Shown: positions 1-8,465, counted from the stretch's first letter. The stretch is 64,000 nucleotides of DNA from Leucobacter sp. 7(1) (GCF_900163635.1 NZ_FUID01000082.1:1-64000); one strand, 5' to 3'. Numbers and translations: made by a program. The notes: generated from the sequence alone by a model not told the origin.

Positions 1-60
1 ACTTGGAGGCCGGCCACCGATCAGCCGGCTGCTACCAACCTGATGGCCGGGTACAGCTAG
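1..60 (+). CDS. Possible 3' end of an upstream gene (partial)
   Basis: Frame 1 is open from the left edge to a TAG at 58-60, giving about 19 codons that end in MAGYS. The 56-bp hairpin at 90-145 would suit a terminator for such a gene. The fragment is too short to assign to a family, and a frame of this length can stay open by chance, so this is only a suggestion. Confidence 0.3.
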   Translation, partial: TWRPATDQPAATNLMAGYS

Positions 61-89
61 GGGCTTCTCCCGCGCCCCGCGGGTGACCT

Positions 90-145
90 CGAACGGGCAC
101 TTTCGCACTGAAACCTCCGGGTTTCGGCACGAAAGTGCCCGTTCG
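90..145. repeat. 56-bp near-perfect palindrome (hairpin)
   Basis: Positions 90-105 and 130-145 are perfect 16-base inverted repeats (CGAACGGGCACTTTCG and complement). Inside, 108-115 pairs with 120-127 around a TCCG loop, so nearly all 56 bases fold. It lies about 70 bases upstream of the guaB3 -10 box. It could terminate the gene to the left or be a dispersed palindromic element. It has no T tract. Confidence 0.75.
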
Positions 146-214
146 TGTGTGTAGCGAGTGCGTCGCGGGGGCTCGCTGCGGTGACTGCCGGGACCCGCTC
201 AGCTCGCGGCCCGA

Positions 215-226
215 TAGACTGTCAGG
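215..226 (+). promoter_or_regulatory. -10 box of a probable leaderless guaB3 promoter
   Basis: TAGACT at 215-220 fits the actinobacterial TANNNT -10 box and ends six bases before the GTG start. Transcription would begin at or next to the start codon, so the mRNA is probably leaderless. No ribosome binding site and no clear -35 box are visible. Confidence 0.55.
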
Positions 227-1348
227 GTGAGCAACGAGATCGAGATCGGCCGCGGCAAGCGGGCGCGACGCGTGTACACCTTCGACGAAATCGGTGTGGT
301 CCCCACCCGCCGTACCCGAGACCCGGAACTCGTGTCGACCGCTTGGTCGATTGACGCGTTCCAGTTCGAGATCCCGGTGCTCGGCGCACCGATGGACTCG
401 GTCATGTCGCCCGAGTCAGCGATTGCGCTCGGGAAGCTTGGCGGCCTCGGGGTCTTGAACCTTGAAGGCCTCTGGACGCGGCACGAGAACCCCGAGCCCC
501 TGCTCGCGGAACTCGCCACGATCACCGACGATGTGGCCGCGGTGCACCGCATGCGGGAGCTGTACGCCGCTCCGATCCTGCCCGAACTGATCCGGGACCG
601 CCTGGGCCAGATCCGCGAGGCAGGGGTGACCGTTGCCGGTGCGTTGTCTCCGCACCGCACCGCAGAATTCACCGACACGGTGGTCAAGGCGGGCGTCGAC
701 CTCTTCGTAATCCGCGGCAACACTGTTTCCGCCGAACATGTGTCCCGCGACGGCCGCGAGCCGCTCAACCTGAAGCAGTTCATCTACGAGCTCGACGTGC
801 CCGTCATCGTGGGTGGCGCGGCGACATATCAGTCAGCGCTGCACCTCATGCGGACCGGCGCGGCCGGTGTGCTCGTGGGGTTCGGTGGCGGCGCATCATC
901 GACCACGCGCGTCACACTCGGAATCCGCGCCCCGATGGCCTCGGCCATCGCTGACGTTGCGGGAGCACGATCGGACTACCTCGACGAGTCGGGCGGGCGC
1001 TACGTGCACGTTATCGCGGACGGTGGCCTCGGCACCTCCGGCGACATGATCAAGGCGGTGGCTTGCGGGGCAGACGCAGTGATGCTCGGTGGTGCACTCG
1101 CGAAGGCCTCCGACGCTCCCGGGCACGGCTGGCACTGGGGCCAGGAAGCGCACCACGAGGATCTGCCGCGCGGATACCGTGTGCAGGTCGATTCGGTCGC
1201 CCCGCTCACCGAGATCCTGAACGGCCCGGCCAACGTCGCCGACGGCAGCGCAAACCTGATCGGTGCCCTGCGCCGTGCGATGGCAACCACCGGCTACTCG
1301 GAGCTGAAGGAATTCCAGCGCGTCGGCCTCGTCTACGCCGAACGCTAG
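227..1348 (+). CDS. guaB3: GuaB3-family IMP dehydrogenase-related protein
   Basis: This 373-residue TIM-barrel protein belongs to the IMP dehydrogenase/GMP reductase superfamily. It has no CBS pair, which is typical of the short actinobacterial GuaB3 paralogue. GAPMDSVMS lies at residues 53-61. The loop that carries the catalytic cysteine in true IMP dehydrogenases (GxGSxCTTR) reads GGGASSTTR at 220-228, so the cysteine is absent and the usual covalent mechanism is unlikely. The loop HVIADGGLGTSGD resembles the phosphate-binding segment. The gene starts at GTG 227, six bases after a TAGACT box. It lies upstream of SURF1, DUF3817 and guaA on the same strand. Its role is probably in or around purine nucleotide metabolism; whether it is catalytically active cannot be told from sequence. 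Confidence 0.9.
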   Translation: MSNEIEIGRGKRARRVYTFDEIGVVPTRRTRDPELVSTAWSIDAFQFEIPVLGAPMDSVMSPESAIALGKLGGLGVLNLEGLWTRHENPEPLLAELATITDDVAAVHRMRELYAAPILPELIRDRLGQIREAGVTVAGALSPHRTAEFTDTVVKAGVDLFVIRGNTVSAEHVSRDGREPLNLKQFIYELDVPVIVGGAATYQSALHLMRTGAAGVLVGFGGGASSTTRVTLGIRAPMASAIADVAGARSDYLDESGGRYVHVIADGGLGTSGDMIKAVACGADAVMLGGALAKASDAPGHGWHWGQEAHHEDLPRGYRVQVDSVAPLTEILNGPANVADGSANLIGALRRAMATTGYSELKEFQRVGLVYAER

Positions 1349-1420
1349 GCAGGGTGGCGGTGATCCGCCGCCACCCTTCCACCCCCACCACCGCCGAACT
1401 GAGAATCGAGAACGTACCCG

Positions 1421-2311
1421 GTGTCGACACCGCAGAAACCTGAATACCTCGGGGATCCGACCCTCGGGCAGGTGATGCGGCGTCCGCTCTGGGTGCTTGC
1501 CCTCCTGCTTGCCCTTGCGGTGGCCGGTGGCTTTGCTTGGCTCGGCCAGTGGCAGATGGGCATCGCCGTGCGGTCTGCGGATGAAACGGTGCTCGACACA
1601 GAGACCTCGCGTCCGCTTGCCGAGGTCAGCGACCTGGCAAAGGGTGTCACCGAAGACGCCGCGGGCGTTGTGGTCCACCTCAACGGAACGTTTGTCCCCG
1701 AGGACTACCGGGTGGTTGCGCCACGTACAAACGCGGGGGAGACCGGTGCCTGGGTTGTGGGACACCTGATCACCGCTGACCCCGAACGCGCGCACCTCGC
1801 GGTGGCGCTCGGTTGGGCACCCGATGAAGCGGCCGCTGAACGGGCAATCGTTGACCTTGATACGCAGGGTGCAGGATCCCGGCTGACCGGCGATCTCGAC
1901 CTCGAAGGGCGGTACATGCCGCCCGAGGGGCCCCAGATCCCAAACCCGGGCGAGGATCCGCAAGTGATGCGCACCATGATCCCCGCTCACTTTGCGAACG
2001 TGTGGCAAGACGTGGATGCCCCAGTGTACTCCGGGTACCTCGTGGCTCACCCCGAGGGCGCCGTGTTCGATGCGATCACGGATGTCGCACTCGACCCGAT
2101 CGATTCGGTGGCACCGTTGCCACCTGAGCAGGTGAACTGGCTCAACGTGTTCTACGCGATCGAGTGGGTCGTGTTTGCCGGGTTCGCCGTATTCTTCTGG
2201 TTCCGACTCACCCGCGACGCGTGGGAAAAGGAACACGAACTCCAGCTTCAGGAAGCGGCGGGCGAGGACCCCGCCGACGCCCCCTCGGGGTCGCGCACCA
2301 GCGCCGAATAG
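1421..2311 (+). CDS. SURF1 family cytochrome oxidase assembly protein
   Basis: The 296-residue product has the SURF1 layout: an N-terminal membrane helix (about residues 22-41) running into the family motif LGxWQ (41-45), a long extracytoplasmic domain, and a second helix near residues 240-262. SURF1 proteins assist assembly of haem-copper oxidases, so the expected site is the cytoplasmic membrane. The C-terminal tail (EEDPADAPSG-type, acidic) is cytoplasmic and low in complexity. Translation starts at GTG 1421; other starts inside the first residues are less likely because they would shorten the cytoplasmic N-terminus before the helix. The DUF3817 gene follows after 10 bases, and guaA comes next. 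Confidence 0.88.
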   Translation: MSTPQKPEYLGDPTLGQVMRRPLWVLALLLALAVAGGFAWLGQWQMGIAVRSADETVLDTETSRPLAEVSDLAKGVTEDAAGVVVHLNGTFVPEDYRVVAPRTNAGETGAWVVGHLITADPERAHLAVALGWAPDEAAAERAIVDLDTQGAGSRLTGDLDLEGRYMPPEGPQIPNPGEDPQVMRTMIPAHFANVWQDVDAPVYSGYLVAHPEGAVFDAITDVALDPIDSVAPLPPEQVNWLNVFYAIEWVVFAGFAVFFWFRLTRDAWEKEHELQLQEAAGEDPADAPSGSRTSAE

Positions 2312-2321
2312 ATAGGACACC

Positions 2322-2771
2322 ATGAAACTCCAGCCGAAGCCCGCCGACTATCCGCGCATCCGCAAGGCGCTGAGCTTCTACAAGGTCACCTCGGTGATCA
2401 CGGGAGTCATGCTGCTCCTTCTCTGCGCCGTGATGGTGATGAAGTACGCGTTCGGCGTGCAGCTGTTCCTCTTCACCCCGAACGCTGTCGCGGAGTTCAT
2501 GCCGCTCGCCCCGGAGGGCGTTGACAGCGACTTCGTGCCGCAGGGCTTTGACCTGTTCAAGGCCATCCTGATCGCACACGGCTGGTTCTACGTCGTCTAT
2601 CTGGTCTCCGATTTCATGGTGTGGAGCCCGATGCGGTGGAACTTTGGCCGTTTCCTGCTCATCGCGCTGGGCGGTGTGATCCCGCTGATGTCGTTCTTCC
2701 TGGAGGGCCGGATTGTGCGCGAGGTCACCGGCTTCCTTGACGAGAAGGAATCTGCGGTCGCGCAGGCGTAG
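2322..2771 (+). CDS. DUF3817 small integral membrane protein
   Basis: This 149-residue protein has three or four hydrophobic segments (about residues 19-46, 70-92, 96-122). It matches the DUF3817 family, which in actinobacteria is regularly encoded next to guaA and SURF1. No enzymatic motif is visible and its function is unknown. It follows SURF1 by 10 bases and is probably co-transcribed with it. The loop between the first and second segments (PLAPEGVDSDFVP) is probably extracytoplasmic. The gene ends 105 bases before guaA, which has its own -10-like box (TAGAAT, 2826-2831). Confidence 0.85.
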   Translation: MKLQPKPADYPRIRKALSFYKVTSVITGVMLLLLCAVMVMKYAFGVQLFLFTPNAVAEFMPLAPEGVDSDFVPQGFDLFKAILIAHGWFYVVYLVSDFMVWSPMRWNFGRFLLIALGGVIPLMSFFLEGRIVREVTGFLDEKESAVAQA

Positions 2772-2825
2772 CCGTGCACCGCTGAGCCTCCCGCAGTTTC
2801 GGCCAGAGCCCCCTCCCAGGGGCGG

Positions 2826-2876
2826 TAGAATTGGCAGCACTTCCCTTCCGACTTCGAAAGGTCACCCCACTCGAAC
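2826..2876 (+). promoter_or_regulatory. Probable guaA promoter and leader
   Basis: TAGAAT at 2826-2831 is a good -10 box. The resulting leader of roughly 39 bases contains CGAAAGG (2854-2860) as a possible ribosome binding site before ATG 2877. No convincing -35 box is seen. Confidence 0.45.
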
Positions 2877-4469
2877 ATGGCGACACAGGCAGAACAAATG
2901 GATACGGGACACCGCCCCGTACTCGTGGTGGACTTCGGCGCGCAGTACGCGCAGCTGATTGCCCGCCGCGTGCGCGAGGCCGGGGTCTACTCCGAACTCG
3001 TCCCGCACACAATCAGCGCGGCCGAGGTCACAGCGCTCAACCCGCTCGGCCTCGTCCTCTCCGGCGGCCCCTCGTCGGTCTACGAAGCAGGTGCCCCCCA
3101 GTTCGATGACGCGATTTTTGAGCTCGGGATCCCCGTGCTCGGCATTTGCTACGGCTTCCAGGTCATGGCGCGAGCGCTCGGTGGCGAGGTCGGCAAGACC
3201 GGCGACAGCGAGTACGGGGCCACCGAGGCGACCGTGCTCGGCGATGGCGGTGCGATCCTCGGCGGTCAGCCCGAAACGCAGAACGTCTGGATGAGCCACG
3301 GTGACGCCGTGCAGCGCGCTCCCGAGGGTTTCGACGTGCTCGCGAGCACGTCCGTGACCCCGGTTGCGGCATTTGGCTCGCCGGCACGTAAGCTCTACGG
3401 CGTGCAATGGCACCCCGAGGTCAAGCACTCCGATCACGGCCAGGCAATCCTCGAGAACTTCCTGCACCATGTCGCGGAGATCCCCGCCGACTGGAACGCC
3501 GGCAACGTGATCACCGAGCAGGTCGCACGCATCCGCGAGCAGGTCGGCAACGCCCGTGTCATCTCGGCGCTCTCGGGCGGCGTTGACTCGGCCGTGTCGA
3601 CCGCGCTTGTGCACGAGGCGATCGGTGATCAGCTGACCGCCGTGTTTGTGGATCACGGACTGCTCCGCAAGGGCGAGCGCGAGCAGGTGGAGCGCGACTA
3701 CGTCGCCTCAACCGGTGTGCGCCTCATCACCGTTGACGCAGCAGACACGTTCCTGGGTCACCTCGCGGGGGTGACCGACCCCGAGGAGAAGCGCAAGATC
3801 ATCGGTCGCGAGTTCATTCGCGCGTTCGAGCAGGTCCAGCGGGAACTCGTCGCCGAGGCGGCGGCCGAGGGCGAATCCGTGAAGTTCCTCGTGCAGGGCA
3901 CGCTGTACCCGGACGTTGTTGAGTCCGGTGGCGGATCCGGCACCGCGAACATCAAATCCCACCACAACGTGGGCGGCTTGCCCGACGACCTTGATTTCGC
4001 CCTGATTGAGCCGCTGCGCGCGCTCTTCAAGGACGAGGTGCGGGCAATTGGACGCGAGCTTGGGATCCCCGAAGAGATCGTTGGCCGCCAGCCGTTCCCC
4101 GGCCCCGGCCTGGGGATCCGTATCGTGGGCGAGGTGACCCGCGAGCGCCTCGAGATCCTGCGCGAGGCCGACGCGATCGCACGTGCCGAGCTGACCGCTG
4201 CTGGTCTTGACCAGCAGATCTGGCAGTGCCCGGTTGTGCTGCTCGCCGACGTGCGCTCGGTGGGCGTGCAGGGTGATGGCCGGACCTACGGCCACCCGAT
4301 TGTGCTGCGTCCGGTGTCCTCCGAGGACGCCATGACCGCTGATTGGACGCACGTCCCTTACGACGTGCTGGCGCGCATCTCGAACAAGATCACGAACCAG
4401 GTGCCCGAGGTCAACCGCGTGGTACTCGACGTCACGTCGAAGCCGCCGGGGACAATCGAATGGGAGTAG
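2877..4469 (+). CDS. guaA: GMP synthase (glutamine-hydrolysing)
   Basis: The enzyme converts XMP to GMP with ATP and glutamine in the cytoplasm. All domains are present in 530 residues. The class I glutaminase domain has the triad Cys91 (GICYGFQ), His179 and Glu181 (QWHPE). The ATP pyrophosphatase domain has the SGGVDS P-loop at 233-238. The C-terminal dimerisation domain ends in KPPGTIEWE, the usual GuaA terminus. ATG 2877 is used here; an in-frame ATG seven codons later (QMDTGHRPV) is a possible alternative. The gene is followed by a 13-bp hairpin at 4501-4542. Together with guaB3 it forms the guanine nucleotide branch at the left of the window. Confidence 0.97.
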   Translation: MATQAEQMDTGHRPVLVVDFGAQYAQLIARRVREAGVYSELVPHTISAAEVTALNPLGLVLSGGPSSVYEAGAPQFDDAIFELGIPVLGICYGFQVMARALGGEVGKTGDSEYGATEATVLGDGGAILGGQPETQNVWMSHGDAVQRAPEGFDVLASTSVTPVAAFGSPARKLYGVQWHPEVKHSDHGQAILENFLHHVAEIPADWNAGNVITEQVARIREQVGNARVISALSGGVDSAVSTALVHEAIGDQLTAVFVDHGLLRKGEREQVERDYVASTGVRLITVDAADTFLGHLAGVTDPEEKRKIIGREFIRAFEQVQRELVAEAAAEGESVKFLVQGTLYPDVVESGGGSGTANIKSHHNVGGLPDDLDFALIEPLRALFKDEVRAIGRELGIPEEIVGRQPFPGPGLGIRIVGEVTRERLEILREADAIARAELTAAGLDQQIWQCPVVLLADVRSVGVQGDGRTYGHPIVLRPVSSEDAMTADWTHVPYDVLARISNKITNQVPEVNRVVLDVTSKPPGTIEWE

Positions 4470-4500
4470 CCGCGCGCTGACGCCAGGGCGTTGCGCGGAA

Positions 4501-4542
4501 CACCACAGCGGGGGTCGGCATGAGCCGGTCCCCGCTGTGGTG
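4501..4542. terminator. Bidirectional terminator hairpin after guaA
   Basis: CACCACAGCGGGG (4501-4513) is the exact complement of 4530-4542, with a 16-base loop that can pair further. It lies between the converging guaA and DUF1801 genes and can serve both. Confidence 0.75.
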
Positions 4543-4554
4543 TGTGCGCCGTCC

Positions 4555-4929
4555 TTACCGTGCGGCGCTCGCGTCGATCTGCGCGATCCGGCGCTGCACG
4601 AACTGTGCGAGGAGCTCATCGCTCAGATCCTGGCCGGCACCCAGGTGGATCGAGCCCTTTGTGCTGCCGAGTCCGGCAGCCGTGACCGCGTCCGCCAGCT
4701 CGCCCAGATTGCCGTGCGGGTACACGCCGATGTGTTTCCGCGTCTGCACGATCGAAAGCAGGCCCTTGCCGCGGTAGAGCAGTGACGGCATGCCATAGGA
4801 CCGGCCCTCAACAGCATCGGGTGCGAGTGCCTGCGCTCGTGCGAACAGCTGCGCGATGCGTGTCCGCTCAGGCTCAGCAAGCGTGGTGAGGTACTCCGTG
4901 ACCTCGGTTCCTGTGTCTGCGCTGCTCAT
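4555..4929 (-). CDS. DUF1801 (YdhG-like) domain protein
   Basis: This 124-residue soluble protein has the DUF1801 fold signature: a helical N-terminus (EYLTTLAEPERTRIAQL), the segment GRSYGMPSLLYRGKGLLSI and a KHIGVYPHG strand. Some relatives (Bacillus YdhG/Fra) have been called iron chaperones, but most members are uncharacterised, and nothing here points to iron. The stop lies near the guaA terminator, and the gene converges on guaA. No operon partner is evident: the GntR gene on the same strand lies 44 bases upstream and may be read through. Function is unknown. Confidence 0.8.
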   Translation of the reverse strand: MSSADTGTEVTEYLTTLAEPERTRIAQLFARAQALAPDAVEGRSYGMPSLLYRGKGLLSIVQTRKHIGVYPHGNLGELADAVTAAGLGSTKGSIHLGAGQDLSDELLAQFVQRRIAQIDASAAR

Positions 4930-4973
4930 GCCGGCAGTATCTCATGGTGTGACGCGGGGCGACAGAGCGAAAT

Positions 4974-5621
4974 TCACGTGTCCGCAACCAGGCGCAGCAG
5001 ACGCGGTTCGTTCTCCTCGATGTGCTCAATCACTGCGCGCTGCGCCTCGAGTGGACTGCGTGCGAGTACGGCATCTTTAATGCGTGCGTGGTCGCGAAGC
5101 ACCTCGGCGAGCGGCATCGCGGCCTCGACCTCCAGTCGCAGGATGAGCCGGATGGCATAGGTCATCTCGACGGCAATCTGGGCAAAGAACGCGTTCAGGC
5201 GGTCGCTGCCGATGAGGGCGATCACGCTGGAGTGGAAGCGGAGGTCAGCGAGCGCGTGGGCCACGGAATCCTGTCCGGCGTGGGCGGATCGTGCGAGTTC
5301 CGTGTATGCGGCGTCCACGGCCCGGAGTAGCTCGGGCGGGGCCGAGCTGCACGCGATTGCGCCCTGGCCTTCGAGTGTGCGGCGCACACGGTACAGGTCC
5401 CGGATGTCGTGCGTCGTGAACGCCCGAACCGTGGCGCCCCGGTTCGGCTCGTGGGTCACGAGCCCGTCGCGAGCAAGCTCTTGGAGGGCCTCGCGAGCTG
5501 TGCGGCGCGAGCACTCCAGTTCTGCGGCGAGGGCGACCTCGCGCAGCGGAGCGCCGGGGGCGCGTGTGAGGGCAAGGATTTGTTCGCGGAGCGTCGCCGC
5601 AACCTGGGCCGGGGAACTCAC
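4974..5621 (-). CDS. GntR-family regulator, FCD (FadR-like) type
   Basis: The 215-residue protein has an N-terminal winged helix (about residues 5-68; RREVALAAEL-type helix and ARDGLVTHEPNRGATVR wing) and an all-helical C-terminal FCD domain with conserved acidic and histidine positions that usually bind a metal and a small acid. The gene begins with GTG 5621 inside the stop of the upstream kinase (GTGA overlap), so the two are translationally coupled. Together they diverge from the aminotransferase gene. A perfect TTGGTGACCAA palindrome in the divergent promoter region, the type of site used by FadR-subfamily regulators, is the likely operator. I infer that it senses an intermediate of the adjacent pathway. 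Confidence 0.88.
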   Translation of the reverse strand: MSSPAQVAATLREQILALTRAPGAPLREVALAAELECSRRTAREALQELARDGLVTHEPNRGATVRAFTTHDIRDLYRVRRTLEGQGAIACSSAPPELLRAVDAAYTELARSAHAGQDSVAHALADLRFHSSVIALIGSDRLNAFFAQIAVEMTYAIRLILRLEVEAAMPLAEVLRDHARIKDAVLARSPLEAQRAVIEHIEENEPRLLRLVADT

Positions 5622-6694
5622 CGCGTCGCCTCGACTGCGGGGTTCCGGGTGGCCAGGAGTGCGGCAAACGTGTCTTCGGAGCCTGTCGAGCGCATTCGGG
5701 CGTAGTCCGCGCGATCCGCCGTTGTGTCTTGCTCAGCGCCCGCGCCCTGCACACGGACATGCCACACAGTGATGTTCAGGGCCAGTCGGGCGAGCACAAG
5801 TGGCGTGAATACCTCGCGTTCGGCAGGCGTGAACGGGAGCACTGACTCCCATCCAGCCGCAACCGCGGCGACGGCGTCTTCGGGGCGTGCTGCGTGGCGG
5901 GCCAGGTAGGCCGCGGCGACCGTGGGCTCAGCGACGCGCCACCCGACAAGCATGTCGTCAAAGTCGAGGATCGCGGCGACCCGGCCCGCGGCGTCCGCAA
6001 GCACATTTGAGTCATGGAGGTCCTGATGCACAAGCGTGCGGGGGAGATCCGGTGCGAGCGGAGCGACCTCGCGGGCGAGGAGCGCGCGGGCCTGCTCGGC
6101 GATCCGGCGCACCCGAGGATTCGTGACGTCGGGGAGGTGTGCCTGGATGACCGCGTCCATCGTCTCGGCGGCCCAGGTGTGGGTGATGGACTGCGGAGGG
6201 GGCGGGGCTGTCGCGAGGATCTGCTGCATACGCGCGGCTTCAGCGCCGAGGGCACAGCCGAATGCTGTCGTGTCGAGCGCGGTGCCGGGCTGCTCGGTGT
6301 GCAGTGCGCCATAGGGGGAGGCATCGACCCAACTCGTAACGGTGACGGCGACCGGGTCGGCCTGATCGTCGGTTCCAGCGTGGCTGCGGGGTGCGGTGCC
6401 GACCAGTGTTCCGTCCTGCGCCGTCACGGTTGCAGGAACCGGGGCGCCCGCGTCACTCAGGCTTTGAGAGACCTCGGCACGCCACCGCTGCACGGCGAGC
6501 TCGGTGGAGTCCGAGGCCTGGAACTTGACCGCGAGGTCCGTGGGCTCGGCGCCCGGGAGTGAGCCGCGCGCGCGGAAGGTGCTCGCGAGCTCGCTCCCGA
6601 GCGGGTGCAACGGTTCAGTCAGCGTGATCCCGTGTGTGCGCTGCAGGATCGCGGCGGCCTCGCGGGGGTCCAGTGTCAGTGTGCGCGGGCGCAT
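5618..6694 (-). CDS. APH-family small-molecule kinase (hydroxylysine kinase-like)
   Basis: This 358-residue protein is an aminoglycoside/choline/homoserine kinase-type phosphotransferase. The Brenner motif is HQDLHDSN (223-230) with catalytic Asp226, and the metal-binding motif is DFDD (244-247). AVKF near residues 55-58 fits the ATP-binding lysine. The start ATG 6694 has an excellent GGAGGTGA site just upstream. Its partner is the divergent aminotransferase, which resembles the phospho-lyases acting on O-phosphoethanolamine and 5-phosphohydroxylysine. In those pathways a kinase of this family supplies the phosphorylated amine. I therefore infer a kinase for a hydroxy-amine or hydroxy-amino acid; the substrate is unknown. 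Homoserine kinase is less likely because no threonine genes are nearby. Confidence 0.82.
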   Translation of the reverse strand: MRPRTLTLDPREAAAILQRTHGITLTEPLHPLGSELASTFRARGSLPGAEPTDLAVKFQASDSTELAVQRWRAEVSQSLSDAGAPVPATVTAQDGTLVGTAPRSHAGTDDQADPVAVTVTSWVDASPYGALHTEQPGTALDTTAFGCALGAEAARMQQILATAPPPPQSITHTWAAETMDAVIQAHLPDVTNPRVRRIAEQARALLAREVAPLAPDLPRTLVHQDLHDSNVLADAAGRVAAILDFDDMLVGWRVAEPTVAAAYLARHAARPEDAVAAVAAGWESVLPFTPAEREVFTPLVLARLALNITVWHVRVQGAGAEQDTTADRADYARMRSTGSEDTFAALLATRNPAVEATR

Positions 6695-6731
6695 GTCACC
6701 TCCGAAAGCTCTCGGGACACAGCTACTGTGC

Positions 6732-6790
6732 TGACCAATCCCGAGACATTTCTCATAATCTAGCCTATATTGGTGACCAATTCGAGAAAT
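6732..6790. promoter_or_regulatory. Divergent control region with GntR-type operator
   Basis: TTGGTGACCAA at 6770-6780 is a perfect palindrome of the TGGTnACCA type recognised by FadR-subfamily GntR proteins. A related copy (CTGACCAATCCCGAGA, 6731-6746) forms a direct repeat with GTGACCAATTCGAGA (6773-6787), 41 bases apart. The region separates the kinase/GntR operon from the aminotransferase, so one regulator could control both sides. Confidence 0.6.
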
Positions 6791-6814
6791 ACTCGGACCA
6801 TCAGGAGGCGATCA

Positions 6815-8173
6815 ATGGCACCGCAGGCAGCTCGCATCGAAGGATCCGGCACCGCCGCATCACGCTCGGTCATGGTGAACGGCTACGACGCCGCCGCCGT
6901 CCCTGAGCTGGCACTCCGGGAACGCGAGCTGATCCGGCGCAGAGAACGCGTGCTGGGGCGACCGTACCGGCTGTTTTATCGGGAACCCTTCCACCCGGTC
7001 CGGGCGAGCGGAGCGCACCTGTTCGACGCGGAGGGACGTGACTATCTCGACGCCTACAACAACGTTCCGGCTGTGGGTCACAGCAACCCTCGTGTCCAGG
7101 CCGCGGTGACCGCGCAGCTGGGCGCGCTCAACACGCACACCCGCTACCTCACCGATGGGGTGGTCGAGTACGCCGAGCGTCTCACCGCGCTGTTTCCTGA
7201 GCCGCTCTCACAGGCAATTTTCGCGTGCACCGGGAGTGAGGCTGTGGACCTCGCGCTCCGCATCGTGCGGCACGCAACTGGCGGGCAGGGCATCATCATT
7301 ACCCGCAACGCCTACCACGGCACCACCGCAGCAACCGCGGCGATCTCGCCAAGCCTCGGCCCGGGCAATCCGATCCCGGACACCGTGGCGCTCGTGGACG
7401 CACCGGAGTCGGCACCAGACGGTGGCGTCGGGGAGCGAGTATTCGGTGAGCAGGTCCGCGCCGCAATCGCGGACTTTGCCGCCCGCGGCATTCCGTTCGC
7501 CGGGATGATCGTCGACTCGGTGCTCTCGAGCGACGGACTACGGCTTGCACCTCAGGGTTTCCTCGCCCAAGCCGCCGAGATCGTGCGCGCAGCTGGGGGA
7601 CTGTACATTGCAGACGAGGTGCAGCCCGGCTTCGGGCGCACCGGTGACTGGTGGGGGTTCACCCGGCACGGCTGTGCCCCGGACCTCGTTGTACTGGGGA
7701 AGCCGATGGGGAACGGGATGCCGATCTCGGCGGTTGTGGGCTCGCCTGCGCTGTTCGAGCGGTTTGGTGCCGAAGTGCGGTACTTCAACACCTTTGGCGG
7801 CAACCCCGTCAGTGTCGCCGCCGCCGGGGCGGTGCTCGACGAGATCGAGGATCGCGAGCTGCGTGTCAGTGCCGCGCGAGTGGGGGCGCTGCTCACGGAC
7901 GGGCTGCGCGCGGTGAGCGCCGGCGACGACCGCATTGCCGAGGTCCGTGGTGCCGGGCTTTTCCTGGGGGTCGATGTCGTGGATGCAGCGGGTGCGCCGG
8001 ATCCGGCAACCGCACTCGCTCTGGTGAATGGTCTGCGCGATCGTCGCATCCTTGTCAGCGCCTCGGGCACCGGGGAAAACGTCCTGAAGATCCGGCCACC
8101 CCTGGTGTTCGACGCGGCCGACGCCGAGCGCTTCCTCGACGGTTTCGCGGCCACGCTGCGCAGCCTCCGGTAG
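6815..8173 (+). CDS. Class III PLP aminotransferase, probable phospho-lyase type
   Basis: The 452-residue enzyme has a fold-type I PLP domain with Lys296 (VLGKPMGNG) as the Schiff-base lysine and DEVQPGFGR at 268-276. The N-terminal segment YNNVPAVGHSNP (81-92) plus LNTHTRYL (105-112) closely follows the AGXT2L1/AGXT2L2 branch, whose members are ammonia- and phosphate-releasing lyases for phosphoethanolamine and phosphohydroxylysine rather than true transaminases. ATG 6815 was chosen because AGGAGG (6803-6808) sits six bases upstream; an earlier ATG at 6770 lies inside the operator. With the divergent kinase it makes a phosphorylate-then-eliminate module. The exact substrate and the lyase versus transaminase activity are inferred. 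Confidence 0.85.
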   Translation: MAPQAARIEGSGTAASRSVMVNGYDAAAVPELALRERELIRRRERVLGRPYRLFYREPFHPVRASGAHLFDAEGRDYLDAYNNVPAVGHSNPRVQAAVTAQLGALNTHTRYLTDGVVEYAERLTALFPEPLSQAIFACTGSEAVDLALRIVRHATGGQGIIITRNAYHGTTAATAAISPSLGPGNPIPDTVALVDAPESAPDGGVGERVFGEQVRAAIADFAARGIPFAGMIVDSVLSSDGLRLAPQGFLAQAAEIVRAAGGLYIADEVQPGFGRTGDWWGFTRHGCAPDLVVLGKPMGNGMPISAVVGSPALFERFGAEVRYFNTFGGNPVSVAAAGAVLDEIEDRELRVSAARVGALLTDGLRAVSAGDDRIAEVRGAGLFLGVDVVDAAGAPDPATALALVNGLRDRRILVSASGTGENVLKIRPPLVFDAADAERFLDGFAATLRSLR

Positions 8174-8465
8174 TACGGGTCGCCTCGGCCCTACTCGGCC
8201 CTACTTGGACTGCGCGTGCCCGGCCTGCGCTTGCCCGTCCTGCGCTTGCTCGACCTGCCCGGCCTACCCGTCTCCTGGGCTGACGAACTCCTCGGAGATT
8301 CTGCGCCCGGGGGCCAGAAACGCGAAAAATCTCCTCGAAACTCGTGAATCTCCGTCGCGCTGGTGAGTGCGGTGCGGGGTGGGGGCGGTGCAGGGTCCGG
8401 GTGGTGCGGGTGGTGCGAGGCCAGGGGTTGCACGCAGGGTCCGGGCGCGCGGCAGGACCCAAAAA
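8174..8465. other. Gene-free interval with degenerate 15-bp repeats
   Basis: The stretch from 8174 to the Bax inhibitor stop at 8523 has no credible gene. At 8218-8262 there are imperfect 15-base repeats (units like CCTGCGCTTGCCCG), which give Pro/Ala/Arg- or Gly/Arg/Ala-rich translations in several frames. Around 8285-8360 three short GAGATTC/AATCTCC-type repeats could form weak hairpins. The two genes bordering it converge, so it is a terminator region or the worn-down tail of a repeat-bearing gene. Confidence 0.5.

Noticed and set aside
896-2323. Minus-strand frame opposite guaB3 and SURF1
   Set aside because: It overlaps two recognised genes, has no motif and no ribosome site, and its composition is that of a shadow frame.
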